DNA of 47,082 nucleotides from an uncultured Opitutaceae bacterium (GTDB lineage: Bacteria; Verrucomicrobiota; Verrucomicrobiia; Opitutales; Opitutaceae): assembly GCA_903862935.1 (NCBI GenBank), contig CAIOZY010000002.1, forward strand, positions 1 through 47,082, read 5' to 3'. Numbering within the stretch: position 1 is the first letter of the stretch; each line of letters starts with the position of its first letter. Positions 17,014 through 26,600 of the stretch are shown in pieces. Both the position numbers and the translations under genes were made by a program. The notes beneath the pieces are model-generated. The model was not told where the DNA came from and made no database searches. It saw only the letters and a program-made list of their open reading frames with translations.

Positions 17014-18113
17014 ACGTGGAAGCGGAACAAGACGAGGTCCCCGTCCCGCACCACGTAGTCGCGCCCCTCCAGCATGTACTTGCCCGTCTCGCGGGCGGCG
17101 TGGACGCTGCCCAGCCGGGCGAGGTCCGCGCAGGAGACGACCTCCGCCTTGATGAATCCCTTCTCGAAGTCGGTGTGGACGACCCCGGCCGCCTGCGGGG
17201 CCTTCCAGCCTTTGCGGATCGGCCACGCCCGGGTCTCCTTCTCGTTTGAGGTGAAGAAGGTGATCAGCCCCAGGACCGCGTAGGTCGCGCGGATCAGGGC
17301 GGAGGCCCCGGAGTCGGACACCCCGAGCTCCTTCAGGAACTCCGCGGACTCGGCCGGGGACAGGTCCACCAGCTCCGACTCGATCTTCGCGCTGATCGGG
17401 ACGTAGGCGGCGTCATGGTGCTCTTTGACGAAGGAGGCCACCTTCTGAACGAAGGGGTTGTCCGCCACGGTCGCCAGGTCCCCTTCGGCGACATTGCAGG
17501 CGTAGATGACAGGCTTGGCGCTGAGCAGGTGGAAAAGCTTCAGCAGCTTCGCCTCCTCCTCGTGCAGGTGCATCACCGCAGCGGGCTTTCCAGAATTGAG
17601 GTGGGGCTCGACCCGCTCCAGGAGCGCGATCTCGGCCAGGGCCTCCTTGTCCCCGCCTTTGGCCTTCTTCTGGGTCTTCTCGATGCGGGAGTGCACCGAC
17701 TCGAGGTCGGCGAGGATCAGCTCGGTGGACACGACCTCGATGTCCCGGATCGGGTCGATCCCGCCCATGGGGTGCACGACGTCCGGGTCGTCGAAGCAGC
17801 GCACGACGTGCACCACGGCGTCCACCTCGCGGATCGTTCCCAGGAACTGATTGCCCAGCCCCTCGCCGCGGCTCGCCCCGGCGACCAGGCCGGCGATGTC
17901 CATGAATTCGATCGCCGCCGGTATCGCGGAGGGGGTCTTGAAGAGGGCGGCCAGGGCGTCCAGGCGCGGGTCGGGGACCGTGACGACCCCGAGGTTGGGG
18001 TGGATCGTGCAGAACGGGTAGTTGGCCGCCTCGGCCTTGCGGGAGCGGGTGACGGCGTTGAAAAGGGTGGACTTGCCGACATTGGGCAGCCCTACGATCC
18101 CGGCTGTAAGCAT
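17010..18113 (-). CDS. ychF: Ribosome-binding ATPase YchF (Obg-like)
   Basis: Universally conserved P-loop NTPase of 367 residues that binds ribosomes and prefers ATP. The protein opens MLTAGIVGLPNVGKST (G1 motif, K14). The base-specificity motif NKxD of GTPases is replaced by NVAE (N207 to E210), as expected for this ATP-preferring subgroup. The C-terminal TGS domain ends in the hallmark YMLEGRDYVVRDGDLVLFRF. Start at 18113 is preferred over an open extension of 20 residues because the G1 strand begins there. It is divergent from rpsP, with a shared 122-base promoter region. Confidence 0.95.
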   Translation of the reverse strand: MLTAGIVGLPNVGKSTLFNAVTRSRKAEAANYPFCTIHPNLGVVTVPDPRLDALAALFKTPSAIPAAIEFMDIAGLVAGASRGEGLGNQFLGTIREVDAVVHVVRCFDDPDVVHPMGGIDPIRDIEVVSTELILADLESVHSRIEKTQKKAKGGDKEALAEIALLERVEPHLNSGKPAAVMHLHEEEAKLLKLFHLLSAKPVIYACNVAEGDLATVADNPFVQKVASFVKEHHDAAYVPISAKIESELVDLSPAESAEFLKELGVSDSGASALIRATYAVLGLITFFTSNEKETRAWPIRKGWKAPQAAGVVHTDFEKGFIKAEVVSCADLARLGSVHAARETGKYMLEGRDYVVRDGDLVLFRFHV

Positions 18114-18166
18114 GGCGCCCCGACCGTCGCGCCTGGCCCGCCCACGGTCAACGCCTTTCTCGGGGC

Positions 18167-18195
18167 TTGACACCCCGGCGGGCCGTCGGTGGACT
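18167..18195 (+). promoter_or_regulatory. Possible sigma70-type promoter for rpsP
   Basis: A consensus TTGACA (18167-18172) lies 64 bases before the rpsP start. The matching -10 is poor: TGGACT at 18190-18195 with a 17-base spacer, or GACTAC at 18192-18197 with 19. It is within the divergent ychF/rpsP gap, where a promoter is expected. Confidence 0.35.
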
Positions 18196-18235
18196 ACCCG
18201 GCTTTTCCATCATCGCCCGCCTCCCGGCACTTCCT

Positions 18236-18517
18236 ATGGCACTCAAAATCCGTCTTTCCCGCATCGGCACGACCCACCAGCCCCACTACCGGGTGGTGAT
18301 CGCCGAGACCCGCTCGCGCCGTGACGGCGCGGCCACCGAGGTCGTGGGCACCTACGATCCCCGCGCGAAGTTCAACCCGGTCAAGCTCAACCTGGAGCGG
18401 GTGGACTACTGGCTGAGCAAGGGCGCGAAGCCGACGGACACCCTGCACGCGATGATCAAGCGGGCTCGCCGGGCGGCTGTTGCCGCAGCCGAGAAGCCCG
18501 CTGTGCCGGCGGCCTGA
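18236..18517 (+). CDS. rpsP: 30S ribosomal protein S16
   Basis: Small-subunit protein of 93 residues. It begins MALKIRLSRIGTTHQPHYRV, the S16 signature, followed by VGTYDPRAKFNPVKLN and the YWLSKGAKPTDT segment; the Ala-rich end is a short extension. The ATG at 18236 is chosen from the family's conserved start; an open frame upstream of it has no S16 features. It heads the rpsP-trmD-rplS group, but rimM, the usual second gene of this operon, is missing. Confidence 0.95.
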   Translation: MALKIRLSRIGTTHQPHYRVVIAETRSRRDGAATEVVGTYDPRAKFNPVKLNLERVDYWLSKGAKPTDTLHAMIKRARRAAVAAAEKPAVPAA

Positions 18518-18593
18518 GCGCCCGCTAGGGCGCGCTACCCGCGGCTGAAGTCCCCGGGGTAAACGTAACCCATTGAACGAAAGAGGGGTTGCC

Positions 18594-19265
18594 ATGTTGC
18601 GGATCGACGTCTTGACGCTGTTCCCGCGGATGCTGGACGGATTCCTCTCGGAGAGCATCCTTGGCAAGGCGCGCGAGGCGGCCCTGCTCGGGGTGACGGT
18701 CCATGACCTTCGCGGCTGGACGACCGACAAGCACCGCACGGCCGACGACCGGCCCTTCGGGGGCGGCGCTGGCATGGTGCTCAAGCCCGAGCCGGTCTTC
18801 GCCGCGATGGAGCAGCTCCAGAGCCCGGGCTGCCGCCGCATCTACCTGACCCCAGACGGGGTTCCGCTCTCCCCCCAGATTGCCCAGTCGCTCTCCCAGG
18901 AGGCTCATCTGATCCTCCTCAGCGGCCACTACGAGGGAATCGACCAGCGGATCCGAGACCGGGTGATCGACCAGGAGATCAGCATCGGCGACTACGTGTT
19001 GACCAACGGCACCTTGGCCGCGGCGGTCCTGATCGACGCCCTGTGCCGCTTCATTCCGGGCGTCCTGGGCGAGGAAAAGTCATTGACGCACGAATCCTTC
19101 AGCGGCAAGCTGCTCGACTTTCCTCAATACACGCGTCCCGCCGAATTTCGCGGCATGTCCGTGCCGGAAGTTCTCCTTTCCGGCAACCATGCAGAGATCG
19201 AAAAGTGGCGGGCCGCCCGTGCTCTTGAGAAAACCCGCCAAGTCCGACCCGATTTACTCAACTAA
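18594..19265 (+). CDS. trmD: tRNA (guanine37-N1)-methyltransferase TrmD
   Basis: SPOUT-class enzyme of 223 residues that methylates G37 next to the anticodon from S-adenosylmethionine, preventing frameshifts. It starts [21 protein letters not shown]. Trefoil-knot motifs are [15 protein letters not shown] and [19 protein letters not shown], followed by [18 protein letters not shown]. The ATG at 18594 has a good ribosome-binding site (GAGGGG, 18583-18588), which decides against an in-frame TTG at 18573. rplS follows after 10 bases. The 76-base gap from rpsP holds no rimM. Confidence 0.95.
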   Translation: MLRIDVLTLFPRMLDGFLSESILGKAREAALLGVTVHDLRGWTTDKHRTADDRPFGGGAGMVLKPEPVFAAMEQLQSPGCRRIYLTPDGVPLSPQIAQSLSQEAHLILLSGHYEGIDQRIRDRVIDQEISIGDYVLTNGTLAAAVLIDALCRFIPGVLGEEKSLTHESFSGKLLDFPQYTRPAEFRGMSVPEVLLSGNHAEIEKWRAARALEKTRQVRPDLLN

Positions 19266-19275
19266 CGCCAGAGCC

Positions 19276-19659
19276 ATGAACCCGATTATCAACGAGATCA
19301 CCTCCGCCCAGGTGAAGACAGACATTCCGCCGTTCAAAGTCGGCGACGGCGTGCGCGTGCACACCAAGGTCCGCGAGGCGGACAAGGAGCGCATTCAGAT
19401 CTTCTCCGGGATCGTGATCGCCCGCAAGGGCCATGGCATCCACGAGTCGTTCACCGTGCGCCGCATCAGCTACGGCGAGGGCGTCGAGCGCGTCTTCCCG
19501 GTCAACTCCCCCAACATCGAGAAGATCGAGATCGAGCGGGAGTCCGAGCCCATGAAGGCCCGGCTGTACTACCTGCGCAACCGCACCGGCAAGGCCGCAG
19601 TGGCGATCCGCGAGCGCGAGAAGCGCGTCGAGGCGCCCGCAGCCCCGGCCGCGAGCTGA
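19276..19659 (+). CDS. rplS: 50S ribosomal protein L19
   Basis: Large-subunit protein of 127 residues near the 30S interface. Conserved segments are [57 protein letters not shown] and [15 protein letters not shown]. The ATG at 19276 matches the family start; it lies 10 bases after trmD. The last 15 or so residues are an Ala/Pro/Glu-rich tail. A G7/C5 hairpin (19677-19691) follows the stop and may contribute to termination. Confidence 0.95.
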   Translation: MNPIINEITSAQVKTDIPPFKVGDGVRVHTKVREADKERIQIFSGIVIARKGHGIHESFTVRRISYGEGVERVFPVNSPNIEKIEIERESEPMKARLYYLRNRTGKAAVAIREREKRVEAPAAPAAS

Positions 19660-19728
19660 CCGCTAGTCCGGTCCTAGGGGGGGCTTCCCCCGCAGTTTCG
19701 CATTTGGGCTTTCCCCGGTGGGGCAGAA

Positions 19729-19753
19729 GCGCGTAGCATCGCGCGCCTTTTTT
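19729..19753 (+). terminator. Hairpin plus T-run directly before the transketolase start
   Basis: GCGCG (19729-19733) pairs with CGCGC (19740-19744) around a 6-base loop; after GCC there are six T (19748-19753), and the tkt ATG follows at 19758. It may be the terminator of the rplS operon, helped by the hairpin at 19677-19691, or a regulatory element of a tkt leader. The stem is short, so a chance match is possible. Confidence 0.4.
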
Positions 19754-19757
19754 ATCC

Positions 19758-21752
19758 ATGAAGCTTCCCACCGAAATCCTTGCCAAAGCCGCCAACCAGG
19801 CTCGGGGACTGGCCATCGACGCCGTCCACGCCTGCTCCTCCGGACACCTGGGCCTGCCGCTCGGGTGCGCCGAGATCGGCGCCGTCCTCTTCGGCCACGC
19901 CCTGGCGCACAACCCGGATGAGCCGCGCTGGATCAACCGCGACCGGTTCATCCTGTCGGCCGGGCACGGGAGCCTGTTCCTGTACAGCTGGCTGCACCTG
20001 TCCGGCTACGACCTTCCGCTCGAGCAGCTGAAGAAGTTCAGGGTGCTGCACAGCCGGACCCCCGGGCACCCCGAGTTCCGGGAGACCCCCGGGGTCGAGT
20101 GCACGACGGGGCCCCTGGGGCAGGGCGTCGGAAACGCGGTCGGCATGGCGGTGGCGGGCCAGATGGCGGCCGCCCGGTTTAACACCCCCGAGCAGGCGAT
20201 CTTCGACTACCGCGTTGTCTGCCTGTGCGGTGACGGGTGCATGCAGGAGGGGGTCGCCATGGAGGCGGTAGCCTTCGCTGGCCACCACAAGCTCTCGAAC
20301 CTGATCCTGATCTACGACTCAAACGACGTGACGCTCGACGCGATGGCGGCCAAGACCCAGAGCGAGGACGCGGCGCGGCGCTTCAAGGCGGTCGGGTGGG
20401 ACGTGCAGACCGTGGACGGCCACGACATGGCGGCCTTCCTGAAGGCCTTCAAGAAGGCCCGCCGGGCCCCGAGCGGCAAGCCGCAGTTGATCGTCGCCCG
20501 CACGGTGATCGGCAAGGGGATCGCCGAGGTTCAGGGAACCCCGAAGGCGCACGGCGAGGGCGGGGCCAAGTTCTCCGACTCGGCCCGGGCCGGGCTGGGC
20601 CTGCCCGCGGGCGAGCACTTCTACGTCAGCGACGAGGTCCGGGCTCACTTCGACGGGCACAAGAAGGCCCTGGTCCGCCGCGCCCGCAAGTGGAGGAAGC
20701 TTTTCGACGCCTGGCGGGGCTCCAATCCCGACAAGGCCGCCCTGCTGGACTCGGCGGGCGTGCGGCCCGATGCCGCGGCCGTCCTGGCGAAGATCCCGGC
20801 CTTCGCCCCCGACGCGAAGCTCTCGGGCACGCGCGCCGCGGGCCGAGAGGTGCTCCAGCCGGTTGCCGCGCAGCTGCCGCTTCTGATCTCGGGCAGCGCC
20901 GACCTGCACGGGTCGACCTACAACTACATCGCCGCTGACAAGGACTTCGAGCCCGCCAACCGGTCGGGCCGAAACCTGCGGTTCGGGATCCGCGAGCACG
21001 GCATGGCCGCGATCTCCAACGGCGTCGCCTACGACGGCCTGTTCCGCCCCTCGTGCGCGACCTTCCTGGTCTTCGCCGACTACTGCCGCGGATCGATCCG
21101 GGTGGCGGCCCTCTCAAAATTGCCGGTCATCTACATCTTCACCCACGACTCGATCGGGGTGGGGGAGGACGGCCCGACCCACCAGCCGGTCGAGACGGTC
21201 TCCTCCCTGAGGCTGATCCCCGGCCTGGACGTCGTCCGCCCGGCGGACGCCGAGGAGACAGCCGGAGCCTTTGCGGCTGCCCTCGAGCGCGTGGACGGCC
21301 CGACCCTGCTCGCCCTCACCCGCCAGTCGGTGCCCAACCTGAACGCGATCCCCGCTGACGAGCGCCGCAGCGGCGTCCTCAAGGGCGCCTACGTGGCGCT
21401 GCGCGAGAGCGGTCCCCTCGAGCGGATCCTGCTCGCGGCCGGAAGCGAGCTCCAACTCGCGCTCGGCGCGGCCAAGGAGCTCGGGGCGGGCACACGCGTG
21501 GTCTCGGTCCCGTGCTTCGAGCGGTTCGACCGCCAGAGCGCCGAGTACAGGGAGTCGGTCCTTCCCTCGGCCTGCCGCAAGCGGGTCGCGGTCGAGGCCG
21601 GCGTTACCAGCCCGTGGCGGGCCTACGTGGGGCTCGACGGGGCGGTGGTCGGTGTCGACCGCTTCGGCCTGAGCGCTCCCGCGCCGCAGGTTTACGAGCA
21701 GCTCGGCATCACGGTCCCTGCCGTTGTAGCGGCGGCGCGACGTTTGGGCTGA
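19758..21752 (+). CDS. tkt: Transketolase
   Basis: Thiamine-diphosphate enzyme of 664 residues that moves two-carbon units between sugar phosphates in the pentose phosphate pathway. The N-terminal domain holds [10 protein letters not shown] (H30) and the cofactor motif GDGCMQEG (158-165), then [12 protein letters not shown]. The pyrimidine-binding domain has [18 protein letters not shown] and [19 protein letters not shown]-terminal transketolase domain follows (about 540-664). Length and domain order are normal. It is a single gene between rplS and a divergently controlled region, with a hairpin plus T-run abutting the start. Confidence 0.96.
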   Translation: MKLPTEILAKAANQARGLAIDAVHACSSGHLGLPLGCAEIGAVLFGHALAHNPDEPRWINRDRFILSAGHGSLFLYSWLHLSGYDLPLEQLKKFRVLHSRTPGHPEFRETPGVECTTGPLGQGVGNAVGMAVAGQMAAARFNTPEQAIFDYRVVCLCGDGCMQEGVAMEAVAFAGHHKLSNLILIYDSNDVTLDAMAAKTQSEDAARRFKAVGWDVQTVDGHDMAAFLKAFKKARRAPSGKPQLIVARTVIGKGIAEVQGTPKAHGEGGAKFSDSARAGLGLPAGEHFYVSDEVRAHFDGHKKALVRRARKWRKLFDAWRGSNPDKAALLDSAGVRPDAAAVLAKIPAFAPDAKLSGTRAAGREVLQPVAAQLPLLISGSADLHGSTYNYIAADKDFEPANRSGRNLRFGIREHGMAAISNGVAYDGLFRPSCATFLVFADYCRGSIRVAALSKLPVIYIFTHDSIGVGEDGPTHQPVETVSSLRLIPGLDVVRPADAEETAGAFAAALERVDGPTLLALTRQSVPNLNAIPADERRSGVLKGAYVALRESGPLERILLAAGSELQLALGAAKELGAGTRVVSVPCFERFDRQSAEYRESVLPSACRKRVAVEAGVTSPWRAYVGLDGAVVGVDRFGLSAPAPQVYEQLGITVPAVVAAARRLG

Positions 21753-21844
21753 TCGACCAGTCGCGGGGTTACTGCGTTCCAGGGCCGTAATAAGGCTAAG
21801 GTAATTTATTCTGGAACAAAGGAATAAACATCATTAGGTTCTTA

Positions 21845-21875
21845 TTGACAAATTAGTTAGCATCCTGACTATAAG
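21845..21875 (+). promoter_or_regulatory. Promoter of the marR-efflux operon
   Basis: TTGACA (21845-21850) and TATAAG (21870-21875) are separated by 19 bases, inside a strikingly AT-rich stretch (about 21790-21890) in an otherwise GC-rich window. The spacing is long, so GACTAT (21867-21872, 16-base spacer) is an alternative -10. The first ATG of marR (21895) is about 20 bases downstream, leaving a very short leader. Confidence 0.55.
21853..21872. promoter_or_regulatory. Imperfect dyad between -35 and -10, candidate MarR operator
   Basis: TTAGTTAG (21853-21860) and CTGACTAT (21865-21872) are inverted copies matching at 6 of 8 positions around CATC. Size and place, between the promoter elements of a marR gene, suit an autorepression site. 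A second dyad, TTTATTC/GAATAAA (21805-21811 and 21822-21828), lies just upstream and could be an accessory site or part of tkt termination. Confidence 0.4.
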
Positions 21876-21894
21876 CCGCCTTATCTAATCTGTC

Positions 21895-22434
21895 ATGGAA
21901 TACCTGATGCCTAAGAACCTCCCGCGCTACGAGTGCCTGATCGAGGCCTCACGGAGCTTTCCGGACCTGGATCCGTCGGCCTGCCAGGCGTTCCTCCACC
22001 TGCTGAGGGCGGGAGAGGAGCTGGTTCACAACAGCGAGGCGTATTTTTCCCAGCGCCACCTGTCCCGGGGGCGCTTCGCAGTGCTCATGCAGCTTCTGAA
22101 CAAGTCCGAGCAGACCTCCCGGCCGCGGACTCCTGCGGAGCTGGCAGAGGCGACCGGGGTCACCCGGGCGACGATGACCGGGCTGATCGACACCCTGGAG
22201 CGGGACGGCCTGGTCAGGCGCGAGCACGCCCCGGACGACCGCAGGATGATGCTCGTCCACCTGACGGAGCGAGGCCGAGAGGCGCTCCTCGAGGTCCTGC
22301 CGGGCCGTTTCCAGCACATGGCCTCCTTCATGGGGCCCCTCAGCGAGACCGAGCGCCGGACGCTCGTGCAGCTGCTGGGAAAGATCCTGGAACCCGGCGC
22401 CGCCTCGGCCCCGCTCCCCCCGGGGGCCAGCTGA
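21895..22434 (+). CDS. MarR-family transcriptional regulator
   Basis: Winged-helix DNA-binding protein of 179 residues, probably a repressor of the efflux operon that follows. The N-terminal dimerisation helices (about 25-65) lead to the helix-turn-helix: TPAELAEATGVTRATMTGLI is the recognition unit, followed by the wing DGLVRREHAPDDRRMMLVHLT, whose DDRR is typical of MarR. ATG 21907, 12 bases downstream, is an alternative start with a weak GGAA site. The ligand cannot be told from sequence, but a neighbouring multidrug pump set suggests release by toxic compounds. Confidence 0.88.
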   Translation: MEYLMPKNLPRYECLIEASRSFPDLDPSACQAFLHLLRAGEELVHNSEAYFSQRHLSRGRFAVLMQLLNKSEQTSRPRTPAELAEATGVTRATMTGLIDTLERDGLVRREHAPDDRRMMLVHLTERGREALLEVLPGRFQHMASFMGPLSETERRTLVQLLGKILEPGAASAPLPPGAS

Positions 22435-22456
22435 CCGGTTTTTTCGCTCCGGCGAC

Positions 22457-22471
22457 TTGCCTTCGAGGCAA
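22457..22471 (+). promoter_or_regulatory. Small hairpin between marR and the first adaptor gene
   Basis: TTGCCT (22457-22462) pairs with AGGCAA (22466-22471) around TCG, a tight UUCG-like loop. A T4 tract appears only 15 or so bases later, so this is not a classical terminator. It could set an RNA processing or stability boundary between regulator and pump genes. Confidence 0.3.
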
Positions 22472-22528
22472 AGCCCGGCCCCTTTTCCCCCCTTAACCGA
22501 TACATTCCCCCCCCTGTCCCTCACGCGC

Positions 22529-23659
22529 ATGCTCAAGAAAACCCTCCTTACCGCCGCCGGCCTGGTTATCCTGCTGGGCGCCCTGGCCGGGATCAAGGCC
22601 CTCCAGATCACGACCCTGATCGCCCAGAACTCCCACTACGCGCCGGTCCCCGAACCGGTGACAACCGCCTCCGTCAGCAACGAGAGCTGGGAGCCCGTCC
22701 TGGACTCCGTGGGCTCCCTCACCGCCGTGCAGGGGGTCACTGTCACGGCCCAGCTCGACGGGAACGTGACCCGGATCTCTTTCGAACCCGGCAGCTCCGT
22801 GCGCGCCGGCGACCTGTTGGTCCAGCAGGACGTGTCCACGGAGGAGGCCCAGCTGCGCTCGGCCGAGGCCGCAGCCGAGCTGGCGCGGATCAACCTTGAG
22901 CGCACCCGCGAGCTGCTCGCCAAGGCGACCGTCTCGCAGTCGCAGTTCGACCAGGACAGCGCCGCCCACAAGCAGGCCCTGGCCCAGGCCGACACGATCC
23001 GCGCAGCGATTGCAAAGAAGACGATCCGGGCTCCCTTCTCGGGACGGCTCGGCATCCGCCTGGTGAACCTCGGGCAGACTCTGAGGGCGGGCGACCCGAT
23101 CGTCTCGCTCCAGGCGCTCGACCCGATCTACGCCGACTTCTACCTGCCGCAGCAGGACCTCCGAATGATCGCGCCGGGCCGCACCGTCCGCCTGACAAGC
23201 GACGCCTTCCCCGACCGTGTGGTCACCGGCCGAATCACCGCCATCAGCCCCGACGTGGACAGCGCTACCCGCAACGTCCGGGTCGAGGCGACCGTGGCCA
23301 ATTCCGACGAGGCCCTTCACCCGGGCATGTTCGTGCGGGTCGAGGTGATCCTTCCTGAGGCGAAGAAAGTGCTGGTCATCCCGGCCACCTCCATCTTGTA
23401 CGCCCCGTACGGGGACTCGGTCTTCGTCGTCACCGAGCACAAGGCCGCCGGCTCGGACAAGGCCCAGCACCTGCTCGAGCAGCGCTTTGTCCAGCTGGGC
23501 ATGAGCCGCGGCGACCTGGTCGCGGTCACCTCAGGGCTAAAGGCCGGCGAGGTCGTCGTCAGCTCGGGCGCCTTCAAGCTGCGCAAGGGCATGGCGGTCA
23601 CGGTCGACAACGCCCTGGCCCCCGACGCCCAGGTCGCGCCGAAGCCCAGCGACTCCTAA
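22529..23659 (+). CDS. RND efflux periplasmic adaptor (first copy)
   Basis: Membrane-fusion protein of 376 residues. An uncleaved-looking N-terminal anchor (TLLTAAGLVILLGALAGI) replaces the lipobox of the adaptor at 7878. It is followed by AVQGVTVTAQLDGNVTRISF (first lipoyl half), a coiled hairpin (about 95-150), TIRAPFSGRLGIRLVNLGQT (second half), and barrel domains beginning near LDPIYADFYLPQQDL. The ATG at 22529 is chosen because the anchor starts there; 24 open codons upstream are Pro-rich and unlike a signal. Its pump gene begins 4 bases after its stop. It resembles the adaptor at 26830 throughout. Confidence 0.9.
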   Translation: MLKKTLLTAAGLVILLGALAGIKALQITTLIAQNSHYAPVPEPVTTASVSNESWEPVLDSVGSLTAVQGVTVTAQLDGNVTRISFEPGSSVRAGDLLVQQDVSTEEAQLRSAEAAAELARINLERTRELLAKATVSQSQFDQDSAAHKQALAQADTIRAAIAKKTIRAPFSGRLGIRLVNLGQTLRAGDPIVSLQALDPIYADFYLPQQDLRMIAPGRTVRLTSDAFPDRVVTGRITAISPDVDSATRNVRVEATVANSDEALHPGMFVRVEVILPEAKKVLVIPATSILYAPYGDSVFVVTEHKAAGSDKAQHLLEQRFVQLGMSRGDLVAVTSGLKAGEVVVSSGAFKLRKGMAVTVDNALAPDAQVAPKPSDS

Positions 23660-23663
23660 GGCC

Positions 23664-26600
23664 ATGCGATTCACCGACCTGTTCATCCGCCGGCCCGTTC
23701 TGGCGATCGTCGTCAGCCTGGTCATCCTGATCGCCGGGCTCCAGGCGATCTTCACCCTGAACGTCCGTCAGTACCCCCGCAGCCAGAACGCCTCGATCAC
23801 CGTCACCACCGTCTACATCGGCGCGAGCGCCGACCTGGTGCGCGGCTTCGTCACGGTGCCCCTGGAGCGGGCGGTCGCCGCCGCCGACGGAATCGACTAC
23901 GTCCAGTCCCAGAGTTCGCAGGGGGTTTCGAAGATCACGGCCCGGCTGAAGCTCAACTACGACCCCAACAAGGCCCTCGCCGAGATCGGCTCCAAGGTCG
24001 ACAGCGTCCGCAACAACCTGCCCCGCGAGGCACAGATCCCGGCGCTGAGCATCGAGTCGGCCGACAGCGAGTTCGCGGCCGCCTACCTGAGCTTCAGCTC
24101 CGAACTACTCCAGCAAAACCAGATCACCGACTACCTCGTGCGGGCGGTGCAGCCCCGCCTGTCCGCGGTCGACGGAGTCCAGCGCGCCGACATCCTCGGG
24201 GCCCGCACCTTCGCGATGCGGATCTGGCTCAAGCCGGACAAGCTCGCCGCCTACGGGATAAGCCCGACCCAGGTGAGCGAGGCCCTCGCGGCCAACAACT
24301 ACCTGGCCGCCGTAGGGACGACCAAGGGGGCCCTGATCCAGGTGAACCTCACGGCCAACACCGACCTGCGATCGGTCGAGGAGTTCAGAAAGCTCGTCAT
24401 CCGCCAGCAAAACGGCGCAATCGTCCGTCTCCAGGACGTGGCCGACGTGGTGCTCGGCGCCGAGGACTACGACGCCGAGGTGAGGTTTTCCGGCGAGACC
24501 GCCGTCTTCATGGGCATCTTCGTGCTGCCCAACGCCAACTCCCTCGACGTTATCAAACGGGTGCGCGCCGAGATGGACGGGATCAGCAGCGACCTTCCAA
24601 CGGGAATCCAGGCCCATGTCGCCTACGACGCGACCAAGTACATCGACACGGCGATCAGCGAGGTTTTCCACACCCTGGTGGACACGCTGCTGATCGTGGT
24701 GGTGGTGATCTTCCTTTTCCTGGGCTCGATGCGCTCGGTGGTGGTGCCCATCGTGGCGATCCCTGTGTCGCTCGTAGGAGGCGTGTTCCTGATGCAGGCC
24801 TTTGGCTTCACGGTGAACCTGCTTACGCTCCTTGCGATCGTCCTTTCGGTGGGGCTCGTGGTCGACGACGCCATCGTTGTGGTCGAGAACGTCGAGCGCC
24901 ACCTGCGGGACGGCAAGACGCCGCTCGACGCCGCGCTCACGGGGGCCCGCGAACTGGTCGGCCCGCTCATTGCGATGACGGTCACCCTCGCAGCGGTGTA
25001 CGCCCCGATCGGACTGCAGGGCGGGCTCACCGGGACCCTCTTCCGCGAGTTCGCCTTCACGCTGGCCGGCGCGGTCATCATCTCCGGGGTGGTGGCGCTG
25101 ACCCTCTCCCCCATGATGGCGGCCGCGCTCCTGCGCCCCGACGAGGAGCAAAAGGGCCTGCCCCGGCGGATCGCGGTCGGTTTCGAGCGCCTGAAGGGTA
25201 TGTACGGCCGGGCCCTGGGGGCGGTCCTCGAGAACCGGGGCTACGTCTACGCGGTCTGGGGCACGGTGGGGCTGGCGGGGCTGCTGATGTTCAAGTTTCT
25301 GCCCGGGGAACTGGCCCCGGCCGAGGACCAGGGCGTCATCTTCGGCATCTCCGACGCCGCGGCCAACGCGACCGTCGAGCAGACGAGCCGCTTTTCGACG
25401 GCCATAAACAAGGCCTACTTCAGCGTCCCGGAGACCGACTTTGTCTTCCAGGTGGTCGAGCCGACCGGGGGCTTCGCCGGGATGGTCGTCAAGCCCTGGG
25501 ACGAGCGAAAGCGCAACATCTTCTCGATCCTGCCCGAGGTGCAGGGAAAGCTCCACGCGATCCCGGGGATCCGCATTTTCCCGGTCCTGCCCCCCCCGCT
25601 CCCCGGCGGCGGCACCTTCCCGGTCGAGTTCGTGATCTCGTCGACCGCCGATTTCGACCAGATCCTCCCGCTCGCCCACCAGCTCGCCGACAGCGCGGCC
25701 AAGAGCGGCCTGTTCGCATTTCCGCCGATCATCGACATGAAAGTCGACCAGCCGCAGTCCGAGATCGTGATCGACCGCGACAAGGTGGCCTCCCTCGGGC
25801 TTAACCTCTCGCAGATCGGAGCCGACGTGGCGGCCGCGACGGGCGGCAACTACGTCAACTGGTTCGACATCGCCGGGCGCAGTTACAAGGTGATCCCCCA
25901 GGTCAAGCGGACGAGCCGGCTGAACCCCGAGCAGCTCGGGAGCCTCTATGTCACGGGCCCGGGAGGCAAGCTCGTGCCCCTGAGCACCTTCGCCACGATC
26001 CGGAACTCCACGGTCCCGCGCTCCCTGAACCGCTTCCAGCAGCTGAACGCCGTGACGCTCAGCGGAGTCGCCATCCGGCCGCTCGACCAGGCCCTCTCCT
26101 TCCTGGAGGGCCAGGCGGCCCAGATCCTGCCCAAGGGCTACGTGATCGACTACACCGGAGAGTCCCGGCAGCTCCGCCGCGAGGGCGGCGACGCCAAGTT
26201 CTGGCAGATGATGGGGCTGGCCTTCACCCTCATCTTCCTGGTCCTGGCGGCCCAGTTCAACAGCTTCCGCGACCCGCTGATCATCCTGGGAGGCTCTGTC
26301 CCCCTGGCGATCTTCGGGGCGGCGATCTTCATGTTCCTGAAGATGCCGGGGATCCCCTTCTGGACGAACGGATGGACGACGACCTTCAACATCTACTCCC
26401 AGGTGGGCCTGGTGACCCTGGTCGGGCTGATCGCCAAGAACGGCATCCTGATCGTTGAGTTTGCCAACAAGCTCCAGCGGGAGGGCCGCTCAAAGCTTGA
26501 GGCCGTCCACGAGGCGGCGATGACGCGCCTGAGGCCTGTCCTGATGACCACGGTGGCGACCGTTGCGGGGCATTTCCCGCTCACGCTCGTCACCGGTGCC

